Shown piece after piece: positions 6,586-12,345 of a stretch of 25,973 nucleotides of DNA. The stretch lies in the IMG/VR virus record IMGVR_UViG_3300042553_001131, positions 1 through 25,973 of that record. One strand, 5' to 3'. Under the pieces are notes generated by a model, which did not search any database, was not told the origin of the DNA, and was given only the letters and a program-made list of their open reading frames with translations. The position numbers and the translations under genes were made by a program. The DNA comes from a virus. The first letter of the stretch is position 1. Every line of letters begins with the position of its first letter.

Positions 6586-7397
6586 CGGTTGTCTCCTAGT
6601 ATCGCGCCCGACGGGGTCCGGATCGTTCCATCCGGTAGCCGCGAGCATCCGAGCGGGAGCGTACCTCTCGACGGACCGTCCGTCGAGGAACGTACCCGCG
6701 ACTCCTGAACCCGAAGGAACCAGTTCGTGAGGAAGGCTCGATAGTTCCGCTTCCTCCGAGCCGGGTCCCTTCCGAGCATCCACGCGTGCGCCTTCGCGAG
6801 CTCGACGTCGACATCGGCAAGGGGAGCTGCTTCGCTCCACGCCTTCCGGAGCTCCGGCTCGATCCCTCCGAACCCTCCGCTCTCGCTCCAAGTCAGAGCC
6901 GTTCGACGTCGTCGACCGGTCGCTCCGACCGCGTCGACGGAAGACTCTCCGCTAGGAGAGTCCTGTTCTGTCTTTGTCTCTTTCTCTTTCTCTGTCTCTT
7001 TCTTTGTCTGGCATCCCTTTGCCATCGCCTTTGCTATCCGCTTGCCATCCGCTTGCCATCGGTTCTCCGCTCCCCGCCTCCCCGCCTCCGATCGCTTATC
7101 TCGAAGCTCGGGGAAGGTAGTACCGGCGAACTTGAACTGAAGTACCGGCTCGGGATCCCCGACCCGCTCCGCCCATCCGACATCCACGAGAGCGTCGACG
7201 AACCCCGGAGGAGTACCGGTCGCCTCTTCTACGAGGCTCGCGGGGAGGTTCGTCCTCGGTCCGTAGGTCTGAACCCACGCCCAGAGGGAGACGAGAGCGC
7301 CCGCGGTTTCGAGCCTGCTCGACCTCGTCCGCGAGACGAGCGCGAGGAACTTCGGTTTCCGGAATAGGTCGACGTCGACCTTGACCCATCGGTCCAT
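6582..7397 (-). CDS. phage replication initiator-like protein
   Basis: The protein has 271 residues. Start ATG 7397 is preceded by CTAGGAGACAACCG. The N-terminal domain (about 1-90) begins MDRWVKVDVDLFRKPKF, with LWAWVQTYGP and LVEEATGTPPGFVDALVDVGW. This is the winged-helix opening of phage replisome organisers. Next is DKRSEAGRRGAENRWQADGK (about 100-120), then a Lys/Glu-rich linker (KKETEKEKETKTEQ) and a C-terminal helical part with ARRKRNYRAFLTNWFLRVQ (about 220-238), also typical of these proteins. It should bind the origin and recruit the helicase machinery. The linker region is encoded by iteron-like repeats, which may be the binding site. The gene precedes a loader-like gene. Confidence 0.75.
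   Translation of the reverse strand: MDRWVKVDVDLFRKPKFLALVSRTRSSRLETAGALVSLWAWVQTYGPRTNLPASLVEEATGTPPGFVDALVDVGWAERVGDPEPVLQFKFAGTTFPELRDKRSEAGRRGAENRWQADGKRIAKAMAKGCQTKKETEKEKETKTEQDSPSGESSVDAVGATGRRRRTALTWSESGGFGGIEPELRKAWSEAAPLADVDVELAKAHAWMLGRDPARRKRNYRAFLTNWFLRVQESRVRSSTDGPSRGTLPLGCSRLPDGTIRTPSGAILGDNR
6961..7060 (-). other. candidate replication origin (iterons plus purine tract) inside the initiator gene
   Basis: On the plus strand TTGC(C/T)ATC occurs four times, at 7019-7026, 7031-7038, 7042-7049 and 7053-7060. The steps are 12, 11 and 11 bases, about one helical turn each. Directly beside them, 6961-7015 is an almost pure pyrimidine run (TCTTTGTCTCTTTCTCTTTC and similar), clearly less G+C-rich than its surroundings. 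Iterons next to a skewed, easily melted tract within the initiator gene is the lambda-type origin layout. The repeats also encode DGKRIAKAMAKG and a charged linker, so part of the repetition may be protein-driven. Confidence 0.5.
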
Positions 7398-7415
7398 CGG
7401 TTGTCTCCTAGTAGA

Positions 7416-7454
7416 ACGGTCCCGGTACATCCGCGAGCGACGTACCGGGACCGT
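7416..7454 (-). other. intergenic stem-loop before the initiator gene
   Basis: A perfect 13-bp inverted repeat (7416-7428 with 7442-7454; core CGGTCCCGGTAC / GTACCGGGACCG) has a 13-base loop. It lies between the Gp157-like stop (7462) and the initiator's CTACTAGGAG ribosome binding site. There is no T-run, so it is a weak terminator at best. It could attenuate transcription or mark an RNA processing or stability site. Confidence 0.6.
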
Positions 7455-7461
7455 GAGAGCG

Positions 7462-7983
7462 TCATCGGATCGAGAGCCGTCGACCCCGTTCCCCGAGCGT
7501 TGCGAACGGTAACGCCTGCCCGGATTCGAGGCAAGCCCGGATGCGTTCTCGATCCGGCTCGGTCTTCGTAACCGTCCGGGTCCAGTCCGCGGGGACGTCG
7601 AGGTCGAGGATGAGCGGAGCCTTCCCTCCGTTCCCGACGATCGAGAGCGTATACCGCTCCGTCTCGACCTTCCGGAGACCTCGCTCCTCGAACGCTTGCA
7701 GGAGACGGCTCTGGAGGAAGTCCGCGCTCGCCTCGTCCGCCTTCGCCCGCCTCGCGAGACGCTCCGCCTCCGACGCCCGCGACTCCGCCCGGAGCCGGAG
7801 CTCCGAGATGAGCGCCGCGTAATTGTCTGCCTTCGTCGAGAGGTTCGAGTCGAGCTCCGACATCCAGTCCTCGATCGCCTCCGCCACGTTCGGGTTCGAG
7901 ACGTCTCCTCCGACCTCCGCGAGCAGGTCGTCGAGCGCCGCGAGATCCTCCGTGATTTCGAGCAGGGTCCTCTTCGTCTTCAT
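7462..7983 (-). CDS. Gp157-family phage protein
   Basis: This 173-residue protein is ATGA-coupled to the upstream HTH gene with GAGGAACAG as ribosome binding site. It matches the architecture of the siphovirus Gp157 family. A helical N-terminal half begins LLEITEDLAALDDLLAEVGG, with IEDWMSELDSNLSTKADNYA (about 37-56) and AERLARRAKADEASADFLQSRL (about 73-94). Then comes a beta part, KVETERYTLSIVGNGGKAPLIL (105-126), and VPADWTRTVTKTEPDRERIRACLESG (130-155). The order YAALISELRLRAE, then FLQSRLLQAFEERG, then (Y/F)TLSIV...P is the family pattern. Members sit in recombination/replication operons and have been linked to phage resistance when carried by lactic-acid bacteria. Here it lies between the annealase and the initiator. 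Confidence 0.85.
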   Translation of the reverse strand: MKTKRTLLEITEDLAALDDLLAEVGGDVSNPNVAEAIEDWMSELDSNLSTKADNYAALISELRLRAESRASEAERLARRAKADEASADFLQSRLLQAFEERGLRKVETERYTLSIVGNGGKAPLILDLDVPADWTRTVTKTEPDRERIRACLESGQALPFATLGERGRRLSIR

Positions 7984-8192
7984 CGCTGTTCCTCCGTAGC
8001 GTTCTTCCGTACCTCGATCCTCGACTCCACGAAGGCGTCGAGGTCTTCCCGGCGGAAGCGGACCGTCCGCCATCCGAGCCGGACCTGTTGGAGCTTCCCG
8101 TCCCGGACCAAGTCCCGGAGCGTCTTCAGGTGAATCCGGAGGTACTCCGCCGCCTCGCGGGAAGTCATTACCTCAGAAGGGGATATCGTCAT
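7980..8192 (-). CDS. excisionase/MerR-like winged-helix DNA-binding protein
   Basis: This 70-residue protein has VMTSREAAEYLRIHLKTLRDLVRDGKLQQVRLGWRTVRFRREDLDAFVESR, the HTH_17 (excisionase-type) pattern: a helix-turn-helix AAEYLRIHLKTLRDLVRDG, then a wing (VRLGWRTVRF) and the closing helix REDLDAFV. I chose ATG 8192 because GGAGG stands 5 bases upstream. It overlaps the ERF gene by 20 bases. ATG 8168 (TGAGGTA upstream) is an alternative. Such proteins act as excision factors or small regulators. No integrase is in the window, so the excision role is untested. Confidence 0.82.
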   Translation of the reverse strand: MTISPSEVMTSREAAEYLRIHLKTLRDLVRDGKLQQVRLGWRTVRFRREDLDAFVESRIEVRKNATEEQR

Positions 8193-9138
8193 CGGAGACC
8201 TCCGTATCGGTGTTCTGGTTCGTACCGGTGTCGACCGCCTCGACCGGTTCGCGGATCGCTTCGAGATCGAGTCCGCCGCGGGACTCTTTGGAGACGATCT
8301 CCGCGTCCCGGTCCTTCAGCTTCCGGGCGAGCTCCGCGACCTTGTCGTCGAAGGTCGAGAGCCAGAGCTCCTGCTCCCCGTCGTTGACCAGAACGGAGAA
8401 CCGGACCCACGGTCGACCCTTCGTCTCCCCGCTCTTCTCCCCGACGCGGATGACCCGAACCGAGCGCCAGAGGTGGCTCGCTCCCGGGACGAAACCCCGG
8501 ACCGCGGCGAACTCCCCGCCCGCGGGCGAGCTCTTCGCCTTCACCTGTTCCTGCTTCTCGCTCTCCTCCCGGAGCCGCGAGGAGACGCTCTTCGCGATCG
8601 CCTCGGGAACCGAGACCTTCGAGGCGAGCTGCGGAGCCGGAGCCGGAGGAGCCTTCTGCGGAGTCGACGGAGCGACCGGACGAGGAGCGAACTTCGGGCT
8701 CCGCGTCTCCGGCTCCGGGCTCGCCGCGTTCGCGTCATCGTCCTCGATCCCGACCACCCCGAGCGCGCTCGAAATCGAGTACCTCCGCGCGTAGGTGATT
8801 GCCGAACCGGTGGACTGGGGCTGCGAAAGGTCGACGCGGACCGGGATCGGAGCGAGCCGGAGCTCGTCCCCGTTCCCGTTCCGGATGACGGTGACGCAGA
8901 GCAGGTTCCCGTCCGCCATCGGCTCGAAGTCGCTCGCGAGCGAGAGACCGAATAGAGCGAGGTGGGGCCGACAGGTTTCGAGGTAGCTCCCGATGGTCGC
9001 GTACTTCTGGCCGAAGCGGGTGTTCACCCGGTCGAGAGCGGGAGAAGGCATCTCGGTCAGGGCCGCGGCGAACGTCGCCGCGATCGTCTTCTGGTTCCGC
9101 TCGGGGATCTCTCCCGAGCTTCTCTCCACGGTCTTCAT
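8173..9138 (-). CDS. erf: ERF-family single-strand annealing protein with SSB-like C-terminal tail
   Basis: This 321-residue protein has an ERF domain at about 1-138. It contains FAAALTEMPSPALDRVNTRF, KYATIGSYLETCRPHLALFGL, the strands LLCVTVI and LRLAPIPVRVD, and the family signature GSAITYARRYSISSALGV (111-128) followed by EDDDANAAS. Annealing proteins of this family pair complementary single strands during phage recombination and circularisation. After a Pro/Ala-rich linker (142-172) comes a second, beta-rich segment, about 212-265 (FVPGASHLWRSVRVIRVGEK, PWVRFSVLVNDGEQELWLS), possibly an OB fold. The last six residues, DDDIPF, equal the C-terminal tip of bacterial SSB, which recruits repair proteins. 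Start ATG overlaps the small upstream ORF. This is the recombination core of the phage. Confidence 0.9.
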   Translation of the reverse strand: MKTVERSSGEIPERNQKTIAATFAAALTEMPSPALDRVNTRFGQKYATIGSYLETCRPHLALFGLSLASDFEPMADGNLLCVTVIRNGNGDELRLAPIPVRVDLSQPQSTGSAITYARRYSISSALGVVGIEDDDANAASPEPETRSPKFAPRPVAPSTPQKAPPAPAPQLASKVSVPEAIAKSVSSRLREESEKQEQVKAKSSPAGGEFAAVRGFVPGASHLWRSVRVIRVGEKSGETKGRPWVRFSVLVNDGEQELWLSTFDDKVAELARKLKDRDAEIVSKESRGGLDLEAIREPVEAVDTGTNQNTDTEVSDDDIPF

Positions 9139-9266
9139 CGCTTGTCTCCGTATCCGGTTCGGACGATCCCGCTACGTCGACCGGATTCGACGCAGAAGGG
9201 GAGTAGGATCGCGAAGAGAGCTACGCAGCTCCCTCCGATGGTCAGGGCGATTTCAGGCGCGCTCAT
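9135..9266 (-). CDS. small membrane protein (43 residues)
   Basis: This short frame fills the gap before the ERF gene. ATG 9266 lies inside the last codons of the upstream gene, with GGGAAGG about 6 bases before it. Its TGA overlaps the ERF start as ATGA, the usual coupling in this genome. The product is MSAPEIALTIGGSCVALFAI, then LLPFCVESGRRSGIVRTGYG and DKR. Residues about 6-25 form one membrane helix with a basic, cytoplasm-like C-terminus. The function is unknown; a membrane-linked early protein such as a superinfection or lysis modulator is possible. Confidence 0.6.
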   Translation of the reverse strand: MSAPEIALTIGGSCVALFAILLPFCVESGRRSGIVRTGYGDKR

Positions 9267-9807
9267 CGCAGAGCCTTCCCGTAGGAGTCGAGGCGAGAGC
9301 GATCCGACGGAGCTCTCCGAGGAGCTGCTCGTCGCGAGCGGGACGCGGGAGGAACGGGTTCCGCGAAGGGTCGTACATCTCCCCGAGATCGTTGAAGACC
9401 TCGCGGCAGAGCTGCGGATCCGCGATCCGGAAGTCCTCGGTCTCCGCCGCAGCCATCGCGGAGATCGCGAGACCGGAAAGGAACCCGAGGAGATGGGCTC
9501 GTCGCTCCCCGCTCGGGAGGTTCGAGTCCGAGGCGTGATACGCGAACTCGCTCCGGAACCGCTCGACGAGATTCCGGGTGACCGGATAGCAGGCGGGAAC
9601 CTCCGGCTCCCGGGTCATCCAGTCTCCGGCGACGAGGTCCGCTCCGTCCTCGAAGCGGTTCCCGTCCGTCAGGGCGATCTCGAAGACTCCTCCGGCTCGA
9701 CCGTCCTGCTGAACGATTCGAGCGACCGTCCCGCGGTATACGGTCGAGTTCCCGGGGACTTGGATCCGAACGCGGTCTCCGACGTTGTAGCTGTTCTGGG
9801 TCTTCAT
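9253..9807 (-). CDS. early protein with N-terminal SH3/KOW-like domain
   Basis: This 184-residue protein is the first gene behind one of the three promoter modules (ribosome binding site CTAGGAGACAAGTCG). The N-terminal part (about 8-62) reads YNVGDRVRIQVPGNSTVYRG, then TVARIVQQDG and VFEIALTDGNRFEDGADLVAGDW. This is a small beta-barrel pattern like KOW/SH3 or YorP-type domains, with VGDRV, a G..G turn and a closing 'D' strand. The remainder is helical (VTRNLVERFRSEFAYHASDS, LLGFLSGLAISAMAAAE). It may bind RNA, DNA or a host protein. The function is unknown. Confidence 0.72.
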   Translation of the reverse strand: MKTQNSYNVGDRVRIQVPGNSTVYRGTVARIVQQDGRAGGVFEIALTDGNRFEDGADLVAGDWMTREPEVPACYPVTRNLVERFRSEFAYHASDSNLPSGERRAHLLGFLSGLAISAMAAAETEDFRIADPQLCREVFNDLGEMYDPSRNPFLPRPARDEQLLGELRRIALASTPTGRLCDERA

Positions 9808-9825
9808 CGACTTGTCTCCTAGTAG

Positions 9826-9900
9826 GTCGAGCTCCTCGCTCGACGGTCTGCGTACCCTACCCTGCTTCGGTTCGTTCTGCCAGTCTTCTACGGTACTTTC
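9826..9900 (-). promoter_or_regulatory. promoter module 3 with 5' stem-loop
   Basis: On the minus strand TGGCAG (-35, 9877-9882) and TAGGGT (-10, 9854-9859) are separated by 17 bases. The shared upstream block GAAAGTACCG and GAAGACTGGCAGAA (to 9900) lies before it. The stem-loop GTCGAGC-GAGGA-GCTCGAC (9826-9844) begins about where transcription should start and is followed by CTACTAGGAG and the ATG at 9807. The -10 is the weakest of the three copies. Confidence 0.7.
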
Positions 9901-9922
9901 TTCGGATTTCCTTCCTCGTCCG

Positions 9923-10174
9923 TTATCGACCGGTCTCGATATCGGCGAGATGCTTGCGGAGGCTCTGGTTCCGGTGGATCGGATCCGAGCGGTTCGCGAG
10001 CTCGCGAGCGCCCGCGGCGAACGCGGCGAGAAGAGCCTCGCGGACGGTCCAGACCGCGACCTCGCGGAAGTCCGCTCCGGACTTCGTCTCGGTCAGGCTC
10101 GGGAAGAGAAGACACTCCGCGGCGATTTCGGCGATGAGCTTCTCGGGGTTCTGCTTCGGCGGGAGGCGGGTCAT
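9923..10174 (-). CDS. small helical early protein
   Basis: This 83-residue protein follows promoter module 2 (CTACTAGGAGATCCACCG then ATG). The sequence is one long helical run: LPPKQNPEKLIAEIAAECLL, DFREVAVWTVREALLAAFAA, and a basic tail RNQSLRKHLADIETGR. An in-frame ATG in the hairpin loop (10204) would add MVLDLLGDPP. The SD-preceded ATG at 10174 is preferred. No family is recognised. Confidence 0.7.
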   Translation of the reverse strand: MTRLPPKQNPEKLIAEIAAECLLFPSLTETKSGADFREVAVWTVREALLAAFAAGARELANRSDPIHRNQSLRKHLADIETGR

Positions 10175-10192
10175 CGGTGGATCTCCTAGTAG

Positions 10193-10265
10193 GTCGAGCA
10201 CCATCGCTCGACGTCGAGACTATACCTCGGGTCGGGAGGTTCTGCCAGTCTTCCGCGGTACTTTC
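10193..10265 (-). promoter_or_regulatory. promoter module 2 with 5' stem-loop
   Basis: Minus-strand TGGCAG (-35, 10242-10247) and TATAGT (-10, 10219-10224) have 17 bases between them. The upstream block GAAAGTACCG ends at 10265. A perfect 7-bp stem, GTCGAGC-GATGGT-GCTCGAC (10193-10212), starts about 7 bases after the -10, so it should form the very 5' end of the RNA. Then come CTACTAGGAG and the ATG at 10174. Nearly identical to the copy at 12004-12087. Confidence 0.82.
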
Positions 10266-10282
10266 GAGGTATTTCCCGAAGG

Positions 10283-10861
10283 TTATTTCGGACGTTCCGT
10301 AAGTCTCGGTTCCTCCGTACCTTCCGATCGCGGGGAGACCCAGAAGCCCGGGACGATCGAGGATCTCCGGAGGAACCCGGAGACCCCGGATACCTCGGGG
10401 ACCCGTCGCGAACCCGTCGCGGCTCCGTCGTCGAGCCGTCGCGGATCCGTCGTCGAGCCGTCGCTCCCGGGGTCCTCGCGGAGCTCGGTCAGGAGAACGT
10501 CTCCTCCCGCGATCGGTTCGAGCCTCGCGAACCCGTCGAGCGAGAAGCTCCCGAACTGGTACGGGAGGACGAGGACCGTCGCTCCCTCTTCGAGCTCGCG
10601 AGCGATCTCGACCGCGAGACAGAGCGCCTCGTCTCGGTCTCCGATCGTTCCCGCGTCCTCGATCTCTTCGAGGCTCCCGTCCGCTCGACCGATCGCGAGC
10701 TCGTACGTCGACTCGGAGCGAGCCAGTCCCGGAGTCCGGTCCGCCGGGTCGTAGGGGAACCACGCGAACGGAGGCTCCGCGAGCTCCGGCTCGACCGCGA
10801 GCGGACTCTTCCCGACGACGTCGAGCGCGAGCGAGATGCTTCGGTGTTGGTGCGATTTCAT
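10283..10861 (-). CDS. hypothetical early protein
   Basis: This 192-residue ORF has no strong ribosome binding site. The first 130 residues look coding: MKSHQHRSISLALDVVGKSP, PPFAWFPYDPADRTPG, then ALCLAVEIARELEEGATVLVLPYQFGSFSLDGFARLEPI, an alternating helix and strand pattern. The C-terminal third (about 130-192) is Arg/Ser/Gly-rich and is encoded partly by a 22-bp tandem repeat that is read in different frames. The tail may therefore be recent or eroded. No family is recognised. A hairpin lies just upstream. Confidence 0.6.
   Translation of the reverse strand: MKSHQHRSISLALDVVGKSPLAVEPELAEPPFAWFPYDPADRTPGLARSESTYELAIGRADGSLEEIEDAGTIGDRDEALCLAVEIARELEEGATVLVLPYQFGSFSLDGFARLEPIAGGDVLLTELREDPGSDGSTTDPRRLDDGAATGSRRVPEVSGVSGFLRRSSIVPGFWVSPRSEGTEEPRLTERPK
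10416..10464. repeat. 22-bp tandem repeat inside the 10283-10861 gene
   Basis: GTCGCGG(C/A)TCCGTCGTCGAG plus CC occurs at 10416-10437 and 10438-10459, with a further GTCGC at 10460-10464. The two full copies differ at one base (10423 against 10445). The period is not a multiple of three, so the copies encode different residues in the host gene. Confidence 0.8.
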
Positions 10862-10910
10862 CGCGAGGTATCCCAGAAGTTCGAGCCGAAGGACGTACCT
10901 CCGGCAAAGT

Positions 10911-10938
10911 CCCCGGATCTCCTGTCGGAGACCCGGGG
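10911..10938 (-). terminator. hairpin after the 10947-11564 gene
   Basis: On the minus strand CCCCGGGTCTCC-GACA-GGAGATCCGGGG forms a 12-bp stem including one G-U pair, 8 bases after the TGA region of the upstream gene. No T-run follows (ACTTTGCC). It may act as a weak or factor-dependent terminator or protect the 3' end. Confidence 0.5.
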
Positions 10939-10946
10939 AGGATCGT

Positions 10947-11564
10947 TCAGAACTCCGCGTGTCGCGAGACGGGATCCCGAGTCCAGACCACCGGCTCGGA
11001 ATCGCCCGCGAAGTACCACGCCCCGTCGCGATAGCGGATGTCGAAATGGTCCTCTTCGACGTCGACCTCGTGGATCCAGACCTGCTCGTCGAGCTTCGGC
11101 TCTCGACGGATACCGCCTCGCGAGCTCCACGAGTAGGTCTCCCATTTCCCGGGGATCCTCGTAGCCTTCATCGCCCGGACCTCGACCGTAGTCCGGTTCC
11201 GGAACCGGAGGACCTCGTACGCTCGGACCGAGCAGGTCTTCGCGTCCGGAGTCTCCCGGGAGATCCGCGAGACGTACGGGAGATCGGACTTCCATCCTCC
11301 CGCCTCGATCGCGGAGGCGCATCCGGGGAAGACCGCGAACGTCTCCGGATACTCGACGAGCTCTTCTCCCTCGACGGTCCGCGTGATTCGCTCGACGACC
11401 GAGGCTCTGATACCGCGGCTCGGTCTGCTCTGGATCATCTCGATCGCGTGTCTCGAAGCGTCCTCGTAGGAGTCGAACAGATCGCTCTCGATCGCGTCCC
11501 CGTGTTCGTCGATGGCGATCGCCACCCATTCGACCTCTTCCCGTACGGTCCTCTTCGTCTTCAT
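10947..11564 (-). CDS. early protein with C-terminal domain shared with its neighbour
   Basis: The 205-residue protein begins MKTKRTVREEVEWVAIAIDE and has a helix DSYEDASRHAIEMIQSR (about 31-47), resembling short domains in phage early proteins. The second half (about 116-205) starts AYEVLRFRNRTTVEVRAMKA and ends EPVVWTRDPVSRHAEF. It aligns over its length with the whole 110-residue product of the upstream gene (CYEIVRTVSEKTVEVRRMNA ... EPREFYDSNF). The ribosome binding site is CTAGGAGACCTGCG. A hairpin lies immediately upstream of it. The role is unknown; the shared beta-rich domain may bind nucleic acid or a host protein. Confidence 0.72.
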   Translation of the reverse strand: MKTKRTVREEVEWVAIAIDEHGDAIESDLFDSYEDASRHAIEMIQSRPSRGIRASVVERITRTVEGEELVEYPETFAVFPGCASAIEAGGWKSDLPYVSRISRETPDAKTCSVRAYEVLRFRNRTTVEVRAMKATRIPGKWETYSWSSRGGIRREPKLDEQVWIHEVDVEEDHFDIRYRDGAWYFAGDSEPVVWTRDPVSRHAEF

Positions 11565-11587
11565 CGCAGGTCTCCTAGCTGGTTCGA

Positions 11588-11608
11588 GCCGGAGGACGCT
11601 CCTCCGGC
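11588..11608 (-). other. stem-loop just upstream of the 11564 start
   Basis: A perfect 9-bp stem, GCCGGAGGA-GCG-TCCTCCGGC (minus strand), lies between the preceding terminator-like hairpin and the CTAGGAG ribosome binding site. It contains GGAGG, which would be hidden in the stem. It could stabilise the RNA end or affect ribosome access. Confidence 0.6.
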
Positions 11609-11613
11609 GGAAT

Positions 11614-11643
11614 CGGTCCGGACGGGTTTCCCCGTCCGGACCG
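11614..11643 (-). terminator. GNRA-capped hairpin after the first early gene
   Basis: On the minus strand a 13-bp perfect stem with core GGTCCGGACGGG and CCCGTCCGGACC is closed by a GAAA tetraloop, 9 bases after the stop at 11653. No T-run follows (GATTCCGCC). The GNRA cap makes it very stable. It probably reduces read-through or defines a 3' end. Confidence 0.6.
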
Positions 11644-11652
11644 GGCGAGCGG

Positions 11653-11985
11653 TCAGAAGTTGCTGTCGTAGAACTCGCGCGGCTCGGTCGAGAGGACGAA
11701 GTTGCATCCGCTCGCGGACTTCCATCCCCGCTTCCCGAGGCGGATACGGACGATCGGATGCTCCGGGCTCGACTCGAAGGTGTAGGTCCGCTCGCGATCG
11801 TTCGAGACGTGTCCGGCGAACCCTCCGACGGAGACCGCCGGACGCCAGCTCGGGTCGGGGATCGCGTTCATCCGGCGGACCTCGACGGTCTTCTCGGAGA
11901 CCGTTCGGACGATCTCGTAGCAGGCGACGTCGGAGTACGAGACGTGGAGGGCGTAGCGGACGGTTTCGAGAGAGGCGGTATTCAT
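11653..11985 (-). CDS. first gene of the early block, hypothetical
   Basis: This 110-residue protein starts at ATG 11985 after CTACTAGGAGCCCGACCG, directly downstream of the best promoter module. It reads LETVRYALHVSYSDVACYEI, then VRTVSEKTVEVRRMNAIPDP, GGFAGHVSNDRERTYTFESS and VRIRLGKRGWKSASGCNFVL. It is mostly beta strands. It is homologous over its length to the C-terminal half of the next gene's product. As the first early gene it could be an abundant host-takeover or regulatory protein, but that is inference from position. An in-frame ATG at 12015, in the 5' hairpin loop, would add MVLDLLGARP. Confidence 0.72.
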   Translation of the reverse strand: MNTASLETVRYALHVSYSDVACYEIVRTVSEKTVEVRRMNAIPDPSWRPAVSVGGFAGHVSNDRERTYTFESSPEHPIVRIRLGKRGWKSASGCNFVLSTEPREFYDSNF

Positions 11986-12003
11986 CGGTCGGGCTCCTAG
12001 TAG

Positions 12004-12087
12004 GTCGAGCACCATCGCTCGACTCGAAGACTATACCCCGCCTTCTACCCTTCTGCCAGTCTTCTACGGTACTTTCGCGGTACTTTC
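12004..12087 (-). promoter_or_regulatory. promoter module 1 (main early promoter) with 5' stem-loop
   Basis: Minus-strand TGGCAG (-35, 12053-12058), a 17-base spacer and TATAGT (-10, 12030-12035). The upstream block has GAAAGTACCG twice (12078-12087 and 12067-12076) followed by TAGAAGACTGGCAGAA. The perfect stem-loop GTCGAGC-GATGGT-GCTCGAC (12004-12023) begins about where the RNA should start. CTACTAGGAG and the ATG at 11985 follow. This promoter drives the early block. Confidence 0.85.
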
Positions 12088-12103
12088 TTGGTCTTATAGC
12101 CAC

Positions 12104-12144
12104 AAGTCCCGGAGAAACCGGGACTTATGAACGCGGATTTTTTT
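12104..12144. other. hairpin plus T7 run in the long intergenic region
   Basis: A perfect 9-bp inverted repeat AAGTCCCGG/CCGGGACTT (12104-12112, 12118-12126; plus-strand loop AGAAA) lies 11 bases before a run of seven T on the plus strand (12138-12144). Read on plus it resembles a loose terminator. Read on minus it sits just upstream of promoter module 1 and could be an operator. The rest of 12145-12308 shows no convincing gene: one minus frame is open but has no start codon. Confidence 0.45.
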
Positions 12145-12308
12145 CGTCGAGACGAGTCTCGCGGGCTCGTCCGGTAGGGCAGGGGACAGCTCTGGAGGCG
12201 TCCGCCGGTTCTCCGGCTACCTCGGGACGTCCGGGATCTCCGGCTCCTCGTAGGTCAACGCAGGACCCGGAGGACGAGGTCCGGACCCGACGAGCCTCGA
12301 CCCTTCTA

Positions 12309-12345
12309 CAAACAGAACGCCCGCCTCCGGCTCCGGAGGCGGGCG
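12309..12345 (-). terminator. rho-independent terminator of the late operon
   Basis: On the minus strand CGCCCGCCTCCGG and CCGGAGGCGGGCG form a 13-bp G+C-rich stem (12318-12330, 12333-12345) around a very short loop, followed by TTCTGTTTG (12309-12317). It stands 30 bases after the last morphogenesis gene's TAG (12376-12378) and separates late from early transcription. Confidence 0.8.

Noticed and set aside
12127-12308. Open minus-strand frame in the long intergenic region
   Set aside because: No ATG, GTG or TTG start in frame and no ribosome binding site.
12145-12308. Possible non-coding RNA between the late terminator and early promoter
   Set aside because: Several short G+C-rich inverted repeats are present, but no promoter or conserved pattern supports an RNA gene.
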